From Prevotella sp. (GTDB lineage Bacteria; Bacteroidota; Bacteroidia; Bacteroidales; Bacteroidaceae): 64,000 bases of DNA. How positions within the stretch are numbered: the stretch's first letter is position 1; every line of letters begins with the position of its first letter. The position numbers were made by a program, and so were the translations under genes. The notes beneath the pieces are model-generated. The model did not search any database. It saw only the letters and a program-made list of their open reading frames with translations, and had not been told where the DNA came from. Below, piece after piece: positions 1 to 8,455 of this stretch. The DNA lies in assembly GCA_017554385.1 (NCBI GenBank), contig JAFZIL010000030.1, forward strand, positions 1 to 64,000. The letters run 5' to 3'.

Positions 1-14
1 AAAAGAGAAGGACA

Positions 15-1247
15 ATGGAAGACGAAGTGTTGGATTTCGGACAAGTGGAAGACCTGTCACAGCATATCATCAAGGTGATTGGTGTGGGTGGCGGCGGCTG
101 CAATGCCGTGCGCAACATGTATGAGGAAGGCATCGAGGGCGTGACGTTGGCGGTGTGTAACACGGACAGCCAGTCGCTGTCGAAGTCGCCTGTGCCCGTG
201 AAGGTGCAGTTGGGAGAAGAAGGCTTGGGTGCCGGTGCGCAGCCGGAGATTGGTAAGCGGGAGGCGGAAGCCTGTATAGACGACATCAAAAAGCTGCTGA
301 ACGACGGTACGAGGATGGTTTTCGTGACGGCGGGCATGGGCGGTGGAACGGGAACGGGGGCTGCTCCGGTGGTAGCCAGAACTGCGCGTGACATGGGCAT
401 CCTGACCGTGGGCGTGGTGACCATCCCGTTCTACTTCGAGAAGAAACGCAAGATTGTGAAGGCCCTGAAGGGGGTGGAAGAGCTGCGCAAGAACGTGGAC
501 GCGCTGCTGATCATCAACAACGAGCGTCTCTGCGACGTCTATGCCGACTCGGAAGTCTCTATCAAAGAGGCGTTCGTGCGGGCTGACAACATCCTGAAAG
601 ACGCAGTGAAGGGCATCTCAGAACTGATTACCGTACATAGCGACGGCAGCATCAACCTTGACTTCCGTGATGTGGAGACGACCACACGCAACGGTGGAGG
701 AGCCATCATGGCGATGGGACGCGCCTGTGGCGACAAGCGGGTGGAGAGGGCTATCCTGAATGCCTTGGACTCACCGCTGCTCTACGGCAACGACGTGGGT
801 AAGGCCAAGCGCATCCTCTTCAACATATATGCCAGCGAAACGACACCTATCCTGGTAAGTGAAATGCAGGAGATAGACGATTTCTTCGATCAGCTAGACC
901 CGAATATTGAGGTGATCTGGGGCACGTCGACCGACGATTCTTTAGGCGATGATGCCAAGGTGACCATCCTGGCTACTGGGTTGGAGGACGAGCTGCAACA
1001 GGCCACCCAGCACGAGACGATTGCCGACGATTCCTACTATGAGGAGCTGATACCGAAACTCTATAAACCCATCAAGAAGCCCGTGCCTGCAAAAGAACCT
1101 GATTCGGAGCCGGACTTCGTGGTAAAGCCTGCACCCACGCCGGAACCAGCCGTACAGACAACATCACATGATGACGATCTGAAGCCGGGCATCATTAGTA
1201 GGTGGAAGAAGTGGGTGAACGGATTCATGCAATATGACGAGGACTGA
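15..1247 (+). CDS. ftsZ: Cell division protein FtsZ
   Basis: Tubulin-like GTPase that polymerises into the cytokinetic Z ring at mid-cell. The 410-residue product has the nucleotide-binding [11 protein letters not shown] segment near residue 25, the tubulin signature [11 protein letters not shown] near residue 112, and the [17 protein letters not shown] region that contributes the catalytic T7-type loop. After the two folded domains (to about residue 320) comes a proline-rich linker and a basic/aromatic tail ending FMQYDED. The common PxFLR-type partner-binding tail is not obvious, so contacts with FtsA may use a diverged tail. A purine-rich GAGAAGGA lies just before the ATG at 15, which makes this start credible. 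ftsA would be expected upstream, outside the window. The downstream gene starts inside the stop codon (TGATG). Confidence 0.97.
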   Translation: MEDEVLDFGQVEDLSQHIIKVIGVGGGGCNAVRNMYEEGIEGVTLAVCNTDSQSLSKSPVPVKVQLGEEGLGAGAQPEIGKREAEACIDDIKKLLNDGTRMVFVTAGMGGGTGTGAAPVVARTARDMGILTVGVVTIPFYFEKKRKIVKALKGVEELRKNVDALLIINNERLCDVYADSEVSIKEAFVRADNILKDAVKGISELITVHSDGSINLDFRDVETTTRNGGGAIMAMGRACGDKRVERAILNALDSPLLYGNDVGKAKRILFNIYASETTPILVSEMQEIDDFFDQLDPNIEVIWGTSTDDSLGDDAKVTILATGLEDELQQATQHETIADDSYYEELIPKLYKPIKKPVPAKEPDSEPDFVVKPAPTPEPAVQTTSHDDDLKPGIISRWKKWVNGFMQYDED

Positions 1248-1831
1248 TGAACGAGCTAAAACCAAACACTCCCGAAGCCGTTGCTGCCAAGCTGAAGGTG
1301 CTTGCCAGTGAACTGTTGGCGGCAGGCCGTACCGACCTGCTACTGCAGGCCATTGGCGTGTCGGCACTTGAAGAGCTGAAGATTGAAGCGGCCCGTCAAC
1401 AGCTGAGCCGCCTGCAGATTACGCGCGACTTCCGTTTTCTGCTCATAGATCAAGGCATGCGTGAGGTGGAGTTGCAACCTGTCCACAAGGCGGTCTACCT
1501 ATTGTTCTTGGCCCATCCTGAGGGGATAGAGTTCAAACGGCTGGCCGAATACCGCAACGAGCTGCGGGACTACTACATGAAGACGGCGAAGAGCATGGAC
1601 AAGCAAAAGATCATAGAGAGCATCGACCATCTGGTCAACCCGTTTGACAATGCCATCAACGAGAAATGTTCGCGCATCAAGAATGTCTTTAACTCGATCA
1701 TGGACGAATATAGTGCGAGCTACTATATCATTAGCAGCCATACTCAGCGCCATGTGGCATGTTCGAACCGCATCTGGTACGAACGCCTGAAGATCATCAC
1801 CCTACCACGCGAATTGGTGGTGTGGGAATGA
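1247..1831 (+). CDS. Conserved hypothetical protein downstream of ftsZ
   Basis: A 194-residue protein that I do not recognise. It starts on the last base of the ftsZ stop codon (TGATG), so translational coupling with ftsZ is likely. There is no signal peptide or membrane segment. The first 60 residues are predicted helical and rich in Ala/Leu. The central part (about 85-150) has many charged residues (KSMDKQKIIESIDHL), and the C-terminus RIWYERLKIITLPRELVVW looks like a conserved end. In many Bacteroidales a GatB/YqeY-type gene follows ftsZ; this protein does not look like that family. A cytoplasmic role linked to division is only inferred from its position. It ends 13 bases before the convergent thrC stop. 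Confidence 0.75.
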   Translation: MNELKPNTPEAVAAKLKVLASELLAAGRTDLLLQAIGVSALEELKIEAARQQLSRLQITRDFRFLLIDQGMREVELQPVHKAVYLLFLAHPEGIEFKRLAEYRNELRDYYMKTAKSMDKQKIIESIDHLVNPFDNAINEKCSRIKNVFNSIMDEYSASYYIISSHTQRHVACSNRIWYERLKIITLPRELVVWE

Positions 1832-1844
1832 TGATGAGATATTT

Positions 1845-3194
1845 TTATTGCTCCATAAGGAAGGCTTTGAAGCCGGCGAAGTCGCTGGTCATAGCGACGC
1901 TCTGCTTCTCGCCCTTCATAAAGGCCTGCAGACGCTCGGGTACCTCGACATCGATACCAAGGATATCGTCGACCTTCTCCTTGAACTTCGCGGGATGGGC
2001 GGTCTCGCAGAAGATGCCCACCTCTCCGGGTTGCAGCTGCTCCTGGAGTGCACGATAGCCGCAGGCTCCGTGTGGGTCGAGGATGTAGCCAGTCTCTTCA
2101 TAGCACTGGCGCATGGTCTCACGTATCTGCTCGTCGCTGTAGGTAGCACCGCTGATGAGCGAGGTGATGCGCTCGTGGGTCTCTTCTGGCGTAAGCTTAC
2201 CGTTGTTGCTGTAGAGGTTGATGATGCGGGCGAAGTTCGAGGGATCGCCCACGTCCATTGCGTTGGCCAGCGTCTGTACGGATGGCTTCGGCTCGTAACG
2301 ACCTGTCTGCAGGTAGTTATAGAACACGTCGTTGGCATTGTTGGCAGCAATGAATCGCTTGACGGGCAGTCCCATCTCGTGGCCGTAGAGGGCAGCACAG
2401 ATGTTACCGAAATTGCCGGAGGGAACGCACATCACGATGTTTGAGGTTTGAGGTTTGAGGTTTGAGGTTTGGGCCACTGCGTTGAAATAGTAGAAGGCCT
2501 GTGGCAGGAAGCGGGCTACGTTGATGCTGTTGGCCGAGGTGAGGCGCATGTGCTTGTTCAGCTCCTCGTCCATGAAGGCACTCTTCACTAAGCGCTGGCA
2601 GTCGTCGAACACTCCGTCGACCTCAACAGCCGTGATGTTCTGACCGAGCGTAGTGAACTGACACTCCTGGATGGGGCTTACCTTGCCCTTGGGATAGAGC
2701 ACGTAGACATGGATGCCGTCAACGCCGAGGAAGCCGTTGGCAACGGCACTACCCGTATCACCACTGGTGGCCACGAGAACGTTCACTTGGTTTGAGGTTT
2801 GAGGTTTCTTGCCTTCTTGCTCAAGTCTAATGAAATACTGGAGCAGACGAGCCATGAAGCGGGCACCTACATCCTTGAAGGCGAGGGTGGGGCCGTGGAA
2901 TAGCTCTAACGAGTAGATGTTTTCCTTCACCTTGACCACGGGACAGTCGAACGAAAGGGTGTCGTAGACCAGATCCTTCAGACAGTCGCTGTCGACGTCT
3001 TCGCCAAAGAAAGCGTCGGCCACGTTGTATGCGATGTCTTGGAATCGCATCGATGGCATATTATCGAAGAACGCCTTCGGCAGTTTGTTGATACGCTCTG
3101 GCATGTAGAGACCTCGGTCTTCGGCCAGGCCTTTCACCACGGCCTTCTGCAGGTCGGCTATGGGAGCTTTCTGGTTAGTGCTGTAGTACTGCAT
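1845..3194 (-). CDS. thrC: Threonine synthase
   Basis: PLP enzyme converting O-phosphohomoserine to threonine in the cytoplasm. The 449-residue product shows the N-terminal MQYYSTNQKAPIADLQKAVVKGLAEDRGL typical of the family (given here as a landmark in residues 1-29), the PLP-lysine segment HGPTLAFKDVGARF, the phosphate-binding VATSGDTGSAVANGF, and VPSGNFGNICA. Two short heptanucleotide repeat insertions are translated in frame (about residues 129-135, KPQTSNQ, and 241-253, QTSNLKPQTSN). Both lie in variable loops just before conserved strands, so activity is probably kept. It is the last gene of the minus-strand set thrA, phosphoglycerate-mutase-like gene, metY, thrC, 27 bases after metY. 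The leader before the ATG is A/C-rich (AACAACAGACAACT). Confidence 0.96.
   Translation of the reverse strand: MQYYSTNQKAPIADLQKAVVKGLAEDRGLYMPERINKLPKAFFDNMPSMRFQDIAYNVADAFFGEDVDSDCLKDLVYDTLSFDCPVVKVKENIYSLELFHGPTLAFKDVGARFMARLLQYFIRLEQEGKKPQTSNQVNVLVATSGDTGSAVANGFLGVDGIHVYVLYPKGKVSPIQECQFTTLGQNITAVEVDGVFDDCQRLVKSAFMDEELNKHMRLTSANSINVARFLPQAFYYFNAVAQTSNLKPQTSNIVMCVPSGNFGNICAALYGHEMGLPVKRFIAANNANDVFYNYLQTGRYEPKPSVQTLANAMDVGDPSNFARIINLYSNNGKLTPEETHERITSLISGATYSDEQIRETMRQCYEETGYILDPHGACGYRALQEQLQPGEVGIFCETAHPAKFKEKVDDILGIDVEVPERLQAFMKGEKQSVAMTSDFAGFKAFLMEQ
2439..2473 (-). repeat. Heptamer tandem repeat inside thrC
   Basis: Four perfect copies of GTTTGAG and one GTTTGGG on the plus strand, lying in frame within thrC. 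On the coding (minus) strand the unit is CTCAAAC, which reads without stops in every frame as the cycle L-K-P-Q-T-S-N. The opposite orientation would give TGA. It adds a loop next to the conserved VPSGNFGN motif. Confidence 0.95.
2790..2808 (-). repeat. Second heptamer repeat inside thrC
   Basis: Two copies of GTTTGAG plus a partial GTTTC, the same unit and orientation as the array at 2439-2473. It is translated in thrC as KPQTSNQ just before the strand leading to VATSGDTGSA. Confidence 0.9.
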
Positions 3195-3221
3195 AGTTGT
3201 CTGTTGTTTGGTTCTATCGGG

Positions 3222-4505
3222 TTAGATTTTGGCAAGTGCCTGCTTGATGTCGTCGAGAATGTCCTCAACGTCCTCGATACCTACGCTCAGGCGGATGAGG
3301 TCGGGTGCTACGCCTGCCTGGCGCAGCTGTTCGTCGGAGAGCTGGCGGTGGGTATGGCTGGCGGGATGGAGCACGCAGGTGCGTGCGTCGGCCACATGGG
3401 TCACGATGTTAATCATCTCGAGCGAGTCCATCCACTTGATGGCTGTCTCGCGTGTGCCCTTCAGTCCGAAGGCAATGACACCGCAAGAGCCGTTGGGCAA
3501 GTACTTCTGTCCGCGCTCATAGTTGGCATCACCCTTCAGTCCGCAGTAGTGAACCCATGCCACCTTCTCGTTGCTGTTCAGGAATTCGGCCACACGCTGG
3601 GCATTGCGGCAGTGCTGAGCCATGCGCAGGTGGAGTGTCTGAAGACCCAAGTTCAGCAGGAAACAGTTCTGGGGAGCGGGGATGGAGCCGAGGTCGCGCA
3701 TGAGCTGTGCTACGAGCTTGGTGGTGTAGCCCATCTTGCCGAACTTCGTGACGTATGTCAGTCCGTGGTACGATTCATCGGGGGTGCAGAGACCGGGGAA
3801 CTTGTCGGCATGGTCCATCCAGGGGAAGTTACCGCTATCGACCACCGCACCGCCTACCTGTGTAGCCATTCCATCCATATATTTCGTGGTGGAGTGGGTG
3901 ACGATGTCAGCTCCCCACTCGAAGGGACGGCAGTTGATGGGGGTAGCAAAGGTGTTGTCGACGATAAGGGGCACACCGTTCTTATGAGCGATACGTGCGA
4001 ACTTCTCAATGTCGAGCACAGCGCAGCCTGGGTTGGAGATGGTCTCGCCGAAGAGTGCCTTCGTGTTGGGGCGGAAGGCTGCCTGTATCTCTTCTTCGCT
4101 GGCCTCGGGACTTACAAAAGTACACTCGATGCCCAGCTTCTTCAGCGTGACACCGAAGAGGTTGAACGTGCCGCCATAGATCTCGTTTGAAGTAACGAAG
4201 TGGTCGCCGGCCTCGCAGATGTTGAACAGGGCATAGAAGTTGGCAGCCTGGCCACTGCTGGTGAGCACACAGCCCACACCGCCTTCGAGAGCGGCAATCT
4301 TTGCTGCTACCGCATCGTTGGTCGGGTTCTGTAGGCGTGTGTAGAAATATCCTTCTTTCTTCAAGTCGAAGAGTTGGGCCATCTCGTCGGAGTCGTCATA
4401 TTTGAAAGTGGTACTCTGTACGATAGGCACCTCGATAGGTTCTCCGTTCTTGGGCTTGTAACCTGCGTGTATGCAGAGCGAGCCCATTCTTAGATTCTTT
4501 TCCAT
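3222..4505 (-). CDS. metY: O-acetylhomoserine sulfhydrylase (aminocarboxypropyltransferase)
   Basis: PLP enzyme of the Cys/Met-metabolism family that makes homocysteine from O-acetylhomoserine and sulfide. The 427-residue length fits MetY better than the shorter MetB/MetC proteins. Visible marks are the N-terminal SLCIHAGYKP, the YTRLQNPTNDAVAAKIAALEGG segment (residues about 53-75), SSGQAANF, the Asp of LIVDNTFATP, and the PLP-lysine in THSTTKYMDG. It lies between the putative homoserine kinase gene and thrC, so homoserine made by ThrA can go either to threonine or to methionine from the same cluster. The ATG is preceded by an A/C-rich leader (AACAAACAATCAACACAATA). A MetB-type activity cannot be excluded from sequence alone. 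Confidence 0.93.
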   Translation of the reverse strand: MEKNLRMGSLCIHAGYKPKNGEPIEVPIVQSTTFKYDDSDEMAQLFDLKKEGYFYTRLQNPTNDAVAAKIAALEGGVGCVLTSSGQAANFYALFNICEAGDHFVTSNEIYGGTFNLFGVTLKKLGIECTFVSPEASEEEIQAAFRPNTKALFGETISNPGCAVLDIEKFARIAHKNGVPLIVDNTFATPINCRPFEWGADIVTHSTTKYMDGMATQVGGAVVDSGNFPWMDHADKFPGLCTPDESYHGLTYVTKFGKMGYTTKLVAQLMRDLGSIPAPQNCFLLNLGLQTLHLRMAQHCRNAQRVAEFLNSNEKVAWVHYCGLKGDANYERGQKYLPNGSCGVIAFGLKGTRETAIKWMDSLEMINIVTHVADARTCVLHPASHTHRQLSDEQLRQAGVAPDLIRLSVGIEDVEDILDDIKQALAKI

Positions 4506-4531
4506 TATTGTGTTGATTGTTTGTTGTCTTC

Positions 4532-4560
4532 TTTATTGGGCTAATGGGACTGGGCCATTA
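4532..4560 (-). repeat. Intergenic repeat with CCCATTAGCCC motif
   Basis: The short gap between the phosphoglycerate-mutase-like gene and metY begins on the stop codon TAA and contains, on the minus strand, CCCATTAGCCCAATAAA. The same words occur at 46165-46214, in the same place relative to the upstream gene's stop. A small dyad TAATGG/CCATTA is present. Confidence 0.7.
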
Positions 4561-5832
4561 TAGTGCCATGAATGTCTGCATGAACTCGTTGAGGCGTAGC
4601 AAGCCGAAGCTACCAGAGACACACGACACTTCGTCGTAGGTCTGCACGTCATCGGGCTCTATACCTTTATAATATATAAGGAAGGGAACCGGCTCGCTGA
4701 CGTGGATGCGCAGCTCGACGGGCGTTGGATGGTCGGGCAGTACGGCGATGCAGACAGGTTCCTGCATCTGTTCCGTGGCCTCAACGATGGGCTTGATGAG
4801 TCGCTGGTCCAAGTAGTTGATGGCGCGTAGCTTCAGGTCGAGGTCGCCGTCGTGGCCTGCCTCGTCGGTGGCTTCGACATGAACGAAGACGAAGTCATCC
4901 TGCTTCAGCGCCTCGATGGCTGCCTGTGCCTTGCCCTCGTAGTTGGTGTCGGCAAGGCCGGTGGCACCGGGCACCTTGATGATGCGCAGGCCTGCATACT
5001 TGCCTATGCCCTGGATCAGGTCGACGGCAGAGATGACGGCACCGGTCTTCACCTGCGGATACTGCTCCATAAGCGTTTGCATCGAAGGACGATAGCCGCC
5101 GCTCCAAGGCCAGATGCTGTTGGCCTGGCGCTCGCCCTTTTCTGCCTTGGCAAGGTTATATGGGTGCTGAGCCAAGAGTTCCTGCGAACGCAGGATGAGG
5201 TCGTTGATGAGGTCGGCGGTTTGCTGAGGGGAAAGGGCGCGGGTGTCAGCGGCAGAACCGCTGACCACAGTTGCTTCTTCTGGTTTTACCAGCAGGGGGC
5301 GCCACTCCTCATTCGGATGGTCGTGGGGTGGGGCGCACTCGATGTGCTTGTTGCCGCCCTTGATGACGAGCAGATGACGGTACTGAATGCCGCAGATGAA
5401 CTTCACGCGTTCGCAGCCCTGCTGTTCGTTGATGGGCTTGGCGAGGTGCTCGTTCAAGTAGTCGATGAGCACGCGGGCATCCTCGGTCTGCAGGTTACCG
5501 CCGTTATGGGTGATGATTTTGCCGTTCTCCAAGGTTATGATGTTACAGCGGATGGCAAAGTCGTCGGGCTGCATGTCGTAGCCGATAGAGGCAGCCTCCA
5601 ACGGGCCGCGCCCTTCATAGACCTTGTTAAGGTCATAGCCAAGGATGGCGGTATTAGCCACCTCGCTGCCGGGAGGGAATCCTTCGGGCACGGTGATGAG
5701 TCGGCCACAGCGACCTTCGCGGGCCAGACGGTCCATCATGGGCTTATCGGCATATTGCAGCAGCGTTTTGCCTCCGAGGCTTTCGACCTTGTGGTCGGCC
5801 ATGCCATCGCCGAGAATAATAATGTGCTTCAT
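4558..5832 (-). CDS. Phosphoglycerate-mutase-like (ApgM/COG3635) protein, probable homoserine kinase
   Basis: A 424-residue member of the alkaline-phosphatase superfamily, of the archaeal-type cofactor-independent phosphoglycerate mutase branch. Metal-site motifs are visible: GDGMADHK at residues 8-15, the nucleophile region PPGSEVANTAILGYD, HVEATDEAGHDGDLDLK, and VLPDHPTPVELR. The start was placed at MKHIIILGDG (5832): a longer frame to 5874 would translate the terminator stem just upstream. The gene sits between thrA and thrC with metY, and no GHMP-type ThrB is seen here. From memory, genetic studies in Bacteroides and Desulfovibrio assigned homoserine kinase activity to this kind of protein. 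The context strongly favours phosphorylation of homoserine over glycolysis, but this is inference. Confidence 0.85.
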   Translation of the reverse strand: MKHIIILGDGMADHKVESLGGKTLLQYADKPMMDRLAREGRCGRLITVPEGFPPGSEVANTAILGYDLNKVYEGRGPLEAASIGYDMQPDDFAIRCNIITLENGKIITHNGGNLQTEDARVLIDYLNEHLAKPINEQQGCERVKFICGIQYRHLLVIKGGNKHIECAPPHDHPNEEWRPLLVKPEEATVVSGSAADTRALSPQQTADLINDLILRSQELLAQHPYNLAKAEKGERQANSIWPWSGGYRPSMQTLMEQYPQVKTGAVISAVDLIQGIGKYAGLRIIKVPGATGLADTNYEGKAQAAIEALKQDDFVFVHVEATDEAGHDGDLDLKLRAINYLDQRLIKPIVEATEQMQEPVCIAVLPDHPTPVELRIHVSEPVPFLIYYKGIEPDDVQTYDEVSCVSGSFGLLRLNEFMQTFMAL

Positions 5833-5837
5833 AAGGG

Positions 5838-5870
5838 AAAGAAAAAGGCTGGACGGCAAAACCGTCCAGC
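5838..5870 (-). terminator. Intrinsic terminator between thrA and the phosphoglycerate-mutase-like gene
   Basis: On the minus strand a perfect 9-bp stem GCTGGACGG / CCGTCCAGC with loop TTTTG is followed by CTTTTTCTTT. It fills the 44-bp gap and ends about 5 bases before the start codon at 5832. It may partly terminate transcription after thrA or work as an attenuator. Confidence 0.85.
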
Positions 5871-5876
5871 ACACTA

Positions 5877-8357
5877 TTAGATATTAGCGATAGACATGAT
5901 GTTGGCGAAGACGCCGGCGGCCGTGACGGCGGCACCGGCACCATAGCCCTGGATGAGCATGGGGTACTCCTTGTAGCGTTCGGTGGTGAGCAGCACGATG
6001 TTGTTCGAGCCTTCCAGTCCGTAGAAGGGGTGACCTTGGGGCACCTCTTTAAGAGCAACGCTGGTCTTGAATGACGATGGATTCTGCTCGTCGGCTTCCA
6101 TTGTAGCCACGAAGCGCCAGCGCTTGTTCTCTGCCTCGAGCACCTTGCGGCGGGCCTCAAAGTCAGCGTCGAGCTCAGGCAGACGCTTCCAGAAATCGTC
6201 GATGCTGCCCTCGAAGTAGCTGTCGGGCACGAAGAGATGTTTCTCTACATCGTCCTGCTCCACCTTGTAGCCTGCCTCACGGGTGAGGATAACGAGTTTG
6301 CGAATGACGTCGGTGCCGCTGAGGTCGATGCGCGGGTCGGGCTCGGAGTAACGCTGCTCCTTGGCGCGGCGCACGGTCTCTGAGAAGGGCACGTTGGCAG
6401 CAATCTCGTTGAAGATGAAGTTGAGCGTACCGGAGAGGATGGCCTCGATCTTCAGGATCTTGTCGCCCGAGTTGCAGAGGTCGTTGATAGTGCCGATGAT
6501 GGGCAGTCCGGCGCCTACGTTGGTCTCGTAGCGGAACCACACGCCACGGTCGCGGGCCGTCTGGCGCAGCTTGATATAGCTGTCGTAGTCGCTGGAGGCA
6601 GCAATCTTGTTGGCTGCCACCACGCTGATATTATGCTCGAGGAATGTCTGGTAGAGCGTGGCAATCTGACGGCTGGCCGTGCAGTCGACGAATACGCTGT
6701 TGAAGATGTTCATCTTCACGATATCGTCGCGCATCTTCTCGGTGTTGGCAGGCTCGCCGGCACGCAGTCGCTGTTCGTAGTTGTCGAGGTCGATACCATC
6801 GCGGTCGAGCACGTAATTCGACACGTCGCTGATACCCACCACGTTCAGCTTCAGGCGCTTCTTCTGCATGAGCACCTGCTGCTGGGTACGGATTTGTTCG
6901 AGCAGCATGCCACCCACGGTGCCGATGCCGCAGATGAAGAGGTTGAGCACCTTGTATTCGGAGAGGAAGAACGAGTCGTGGAGCACGTTGAGCGACTTAC
7001 GGAGGAAACGCCCGTCGACGACGAACGAGATGTTCGTCTCAGATGCGCCCTGTGCACAGGCAATGACACTGATACCGCTTCGGCCCAAGGTGCCGAAGAG
7101 CTTACCGGCGATACCCGGCGTCTGCTTCATGTTCTCACCCACGATGGCGATGGTAGCCAGACCGCTCTCCACCTGCATGGGGAACATGGCACCTGTCTCA
7201 ATCTCCTTGGCAAACTCGGCATTGAGCACCTCGGCTGCTGCTTTGGCATCCTCATCGCGCACACCGATAGACGTAGAGTTCTCGGAAGAAGCCTGAGACA
7301 CCATGAAGACCGAGATGCCCTGATTGGCCAGCGTCGTGAAGATACGACGGTTCACACCGATGACACCCACCATCGACAGGCCCGTAACGGTGATGAGCGT
7401 GGTGCCCTTGATGGAGGAGATGCCCTTGATGGGCTTCAGGTCGTTGTCGATCTTGTCCTTGATGAGCGTTCCCGGATGCTCGGGGTTGAAGGTGTTCTTC
7501 ACCTTGATGGGGATGTTCTTGATGCAGACGGGATAGATGGTCGGGGGGTAGATGACCTTAGCACCGAAGTTACAGAGCTCCATCGCCTCTACATAGGAAA
7601 GCTCATTGATGGTGTAGGCCGACTGGATGACCTTGGGGTCGGCAGTCATGAAGCCGTCGACATCGGTCCATATCTCCAGCACGTCGGCATCGAGGGCGGC
7701 AGCGATGATAGCTGCTGTATAGTCAGAACCGCCACGTCCCAGATTGGTCGTTTCGTGGCTGTCGCGGTCGCGAGAGATAAAGCCGGGAACCACAGCCACG
7801 GTTTTGTTTGTTGCGACTGAGTCGCAACATACCTTACCAAAGGTCTCGCGCACTAACCGGGCGGTAAGCTCGGTGTCGAGCACATGCTTGCCGTGTTTCT
7901 TCTCCGTGCGGATGAAGTCGCGGGCGTTCATTCGAACGCCATTCTCAATCACGGCGGCTACGATGTGAGAGCTCAGACGCTCGCCATAGCTGATGATGGT
8001 GTCTTGTGTCTTCTCGCTCAAGTCGTGTATCAAGTATACACCAAAGTAGATGCTCTTCAGCTGGTCGAAGAGCTTGTCTATCTGGTTCAGCAGGTCAGCA
8101 CGCTTCTTGTCGTCGGTGACTACTGTGTCAATCATCTGATGATGGCGCTGTACCATAGCGTCGTACTCTTCACGATATTGCTTGTCGCCGTTCTTTGCCA
8201 TCTTCGATGTGGCAATGAGCTGGTCGGTGATGCCGTTGAGTGCGCTAACTACAACGATGACTGACTGCGTGCGGGCTTCTGCCTCCACGATTTTCTTCAA
8301 ACTCAGAATACTGTTCACGGAACCTACGGACGTTCCGCCGAATTTCATTACTTTCAT
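5877..8357 (-). CDS. thrA: Bifunctional aspartokinase / homoserine dehydrogenase
   Basis: Catalyses the first and third steps from aspartate to homoserine. Residues 1 to about 300 are the kinase, starting MKVMKFGGTSVGS, with GRGGSDYTAAIIAAALDAD at the substrate site. Two ACT-type regulatory repeats follow (about 310-460, including ISVFMVSQASSENS and ISVIACAQGASETN), which normally give feedback by threonine. The homoserine dehydrogenase part runs from about 465, with the NAD(P) loop LFICGIGTVGG, and ends with YGAGAAVTAAGVFANIM. Length (826) is normal for the fused enzyme. The gene opens the minus-strand cluster and is divergent from the FAD oxidoreductase gene. The leader is A/C-rich (CAAATAAACAACAAA before ATG), with a TACTTTTG -7 box at 8426-8419. 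Confidence 0.97.
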   Translation of the reverse strand: MKVMKFGGTSVGSVNSILSLKKIVEAEARTQSVIVVVSALNGITDQLIATSKMAKNGDKQYREEYDAMVQRHHQMIDTVVTDDKKRADLLNQIDKLFDQLKSIYFGVYLIHDLSEKTQDTIISYGERLSSHIVAAVIENGVRMNARDFIRTEKKHGKHVLDTELTARLVRETFGKVCCDSVATNKTVAVVPGFISRDRDSHETTNLGRGGSDYTAAIIAAALDADVLEIWTDVDGFMTADPKVIQSAYTINELSYVEAMELCNFGAKVIYPPTIYPVCIKNIPIKVKNTFNPEHPGTLIKDKIDNDLKPIKGISSIKGTTLITVTGLSMVGVIGVNRRIFTTLANQGISVFMVSQASSENSTSIGVRDEDAKAAAEVLNAEFAKEIETGAMFPMQVESGLATIAIVGENMKQTPGIAGKLFGTLGRSGISVIACAQGASETNISFVVDGRFLRKSLNVLHDSFFLSEYKVLNLFICGIGTVGGMLLEQIRTQQQVLMQKKRLKLNVVGISDVSNYVLDRDGIDLDNYEQRLRAGEPANTEKMRDDIVKMNIFNSVFVDCTASRQIATLYQTFLEHNISVVAANKIAASSDYDSYIKLRQTARDRGVWFRYETNVGAGLPIIGTINDLCNSGDKILKIEAILSGTLNFIFNEIAANVPFSETVRRAKEQRYSEPDPRIDLSGTDVIRKLVILTREAGYKVEQDDVEKHLFVPDSYFEGSIDDFWKRLPELDADFEARRKVLEAENKRWRFVATMEADEQNPSSFKTSVALKEVPQGHPFYGLEGSNNIVLLTTERYKEYPMLIQGYGAGAAVTAAGVFANIMSIANI

Positions 8358-8418
8358 TTTGTTGTTTATTTGTTGTTTTGATACCCCTAAACGGACGGGG
8401 CTTTTGGTTTACAGGGTG

Positions 8419-8426
8419 CAAAAGTA
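8419..8426 (-). promoter_or_regulatory. -7 box upstream of thrA
   Basis: TACTTTTG on the minus strand matches the Bacteroides TAnnTTTG -7 element, about 60 bases before the thrA ATG. A good TTTG -33 box at the right distance was not found, so this is a weaker call. Confidence 0.5.
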
Positions 8427-8455
8427 CAAAAATATTTTGAACAATAACATAAATA

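Noticed and set aside
2439-2473. Assembly or sequencing error as source of the heptamers
   Set aside because: The frame stays open, and the same unit recurs in two genes with the same strand rule, which errors would not produce.
3039-4190. Plus-strand reading frame opposite thrC and metY
   Set aside because: It spans the two genes antisense and shows no domain; shadow of real coding.
4506-4557. SAM riboswitch before metY
   Set aside because: The gap upstream of metY is only about 52 bases and is repeat-like; too short for a known SAM riboswitch.
6633-7820. Long plus-strand reading frame opposite thrA (395 codons)
   Set aside because: It is the mirror of thrA codons; thrA has complete motifs. 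Strong third-position G/C bias makes long open antisense frames common here.
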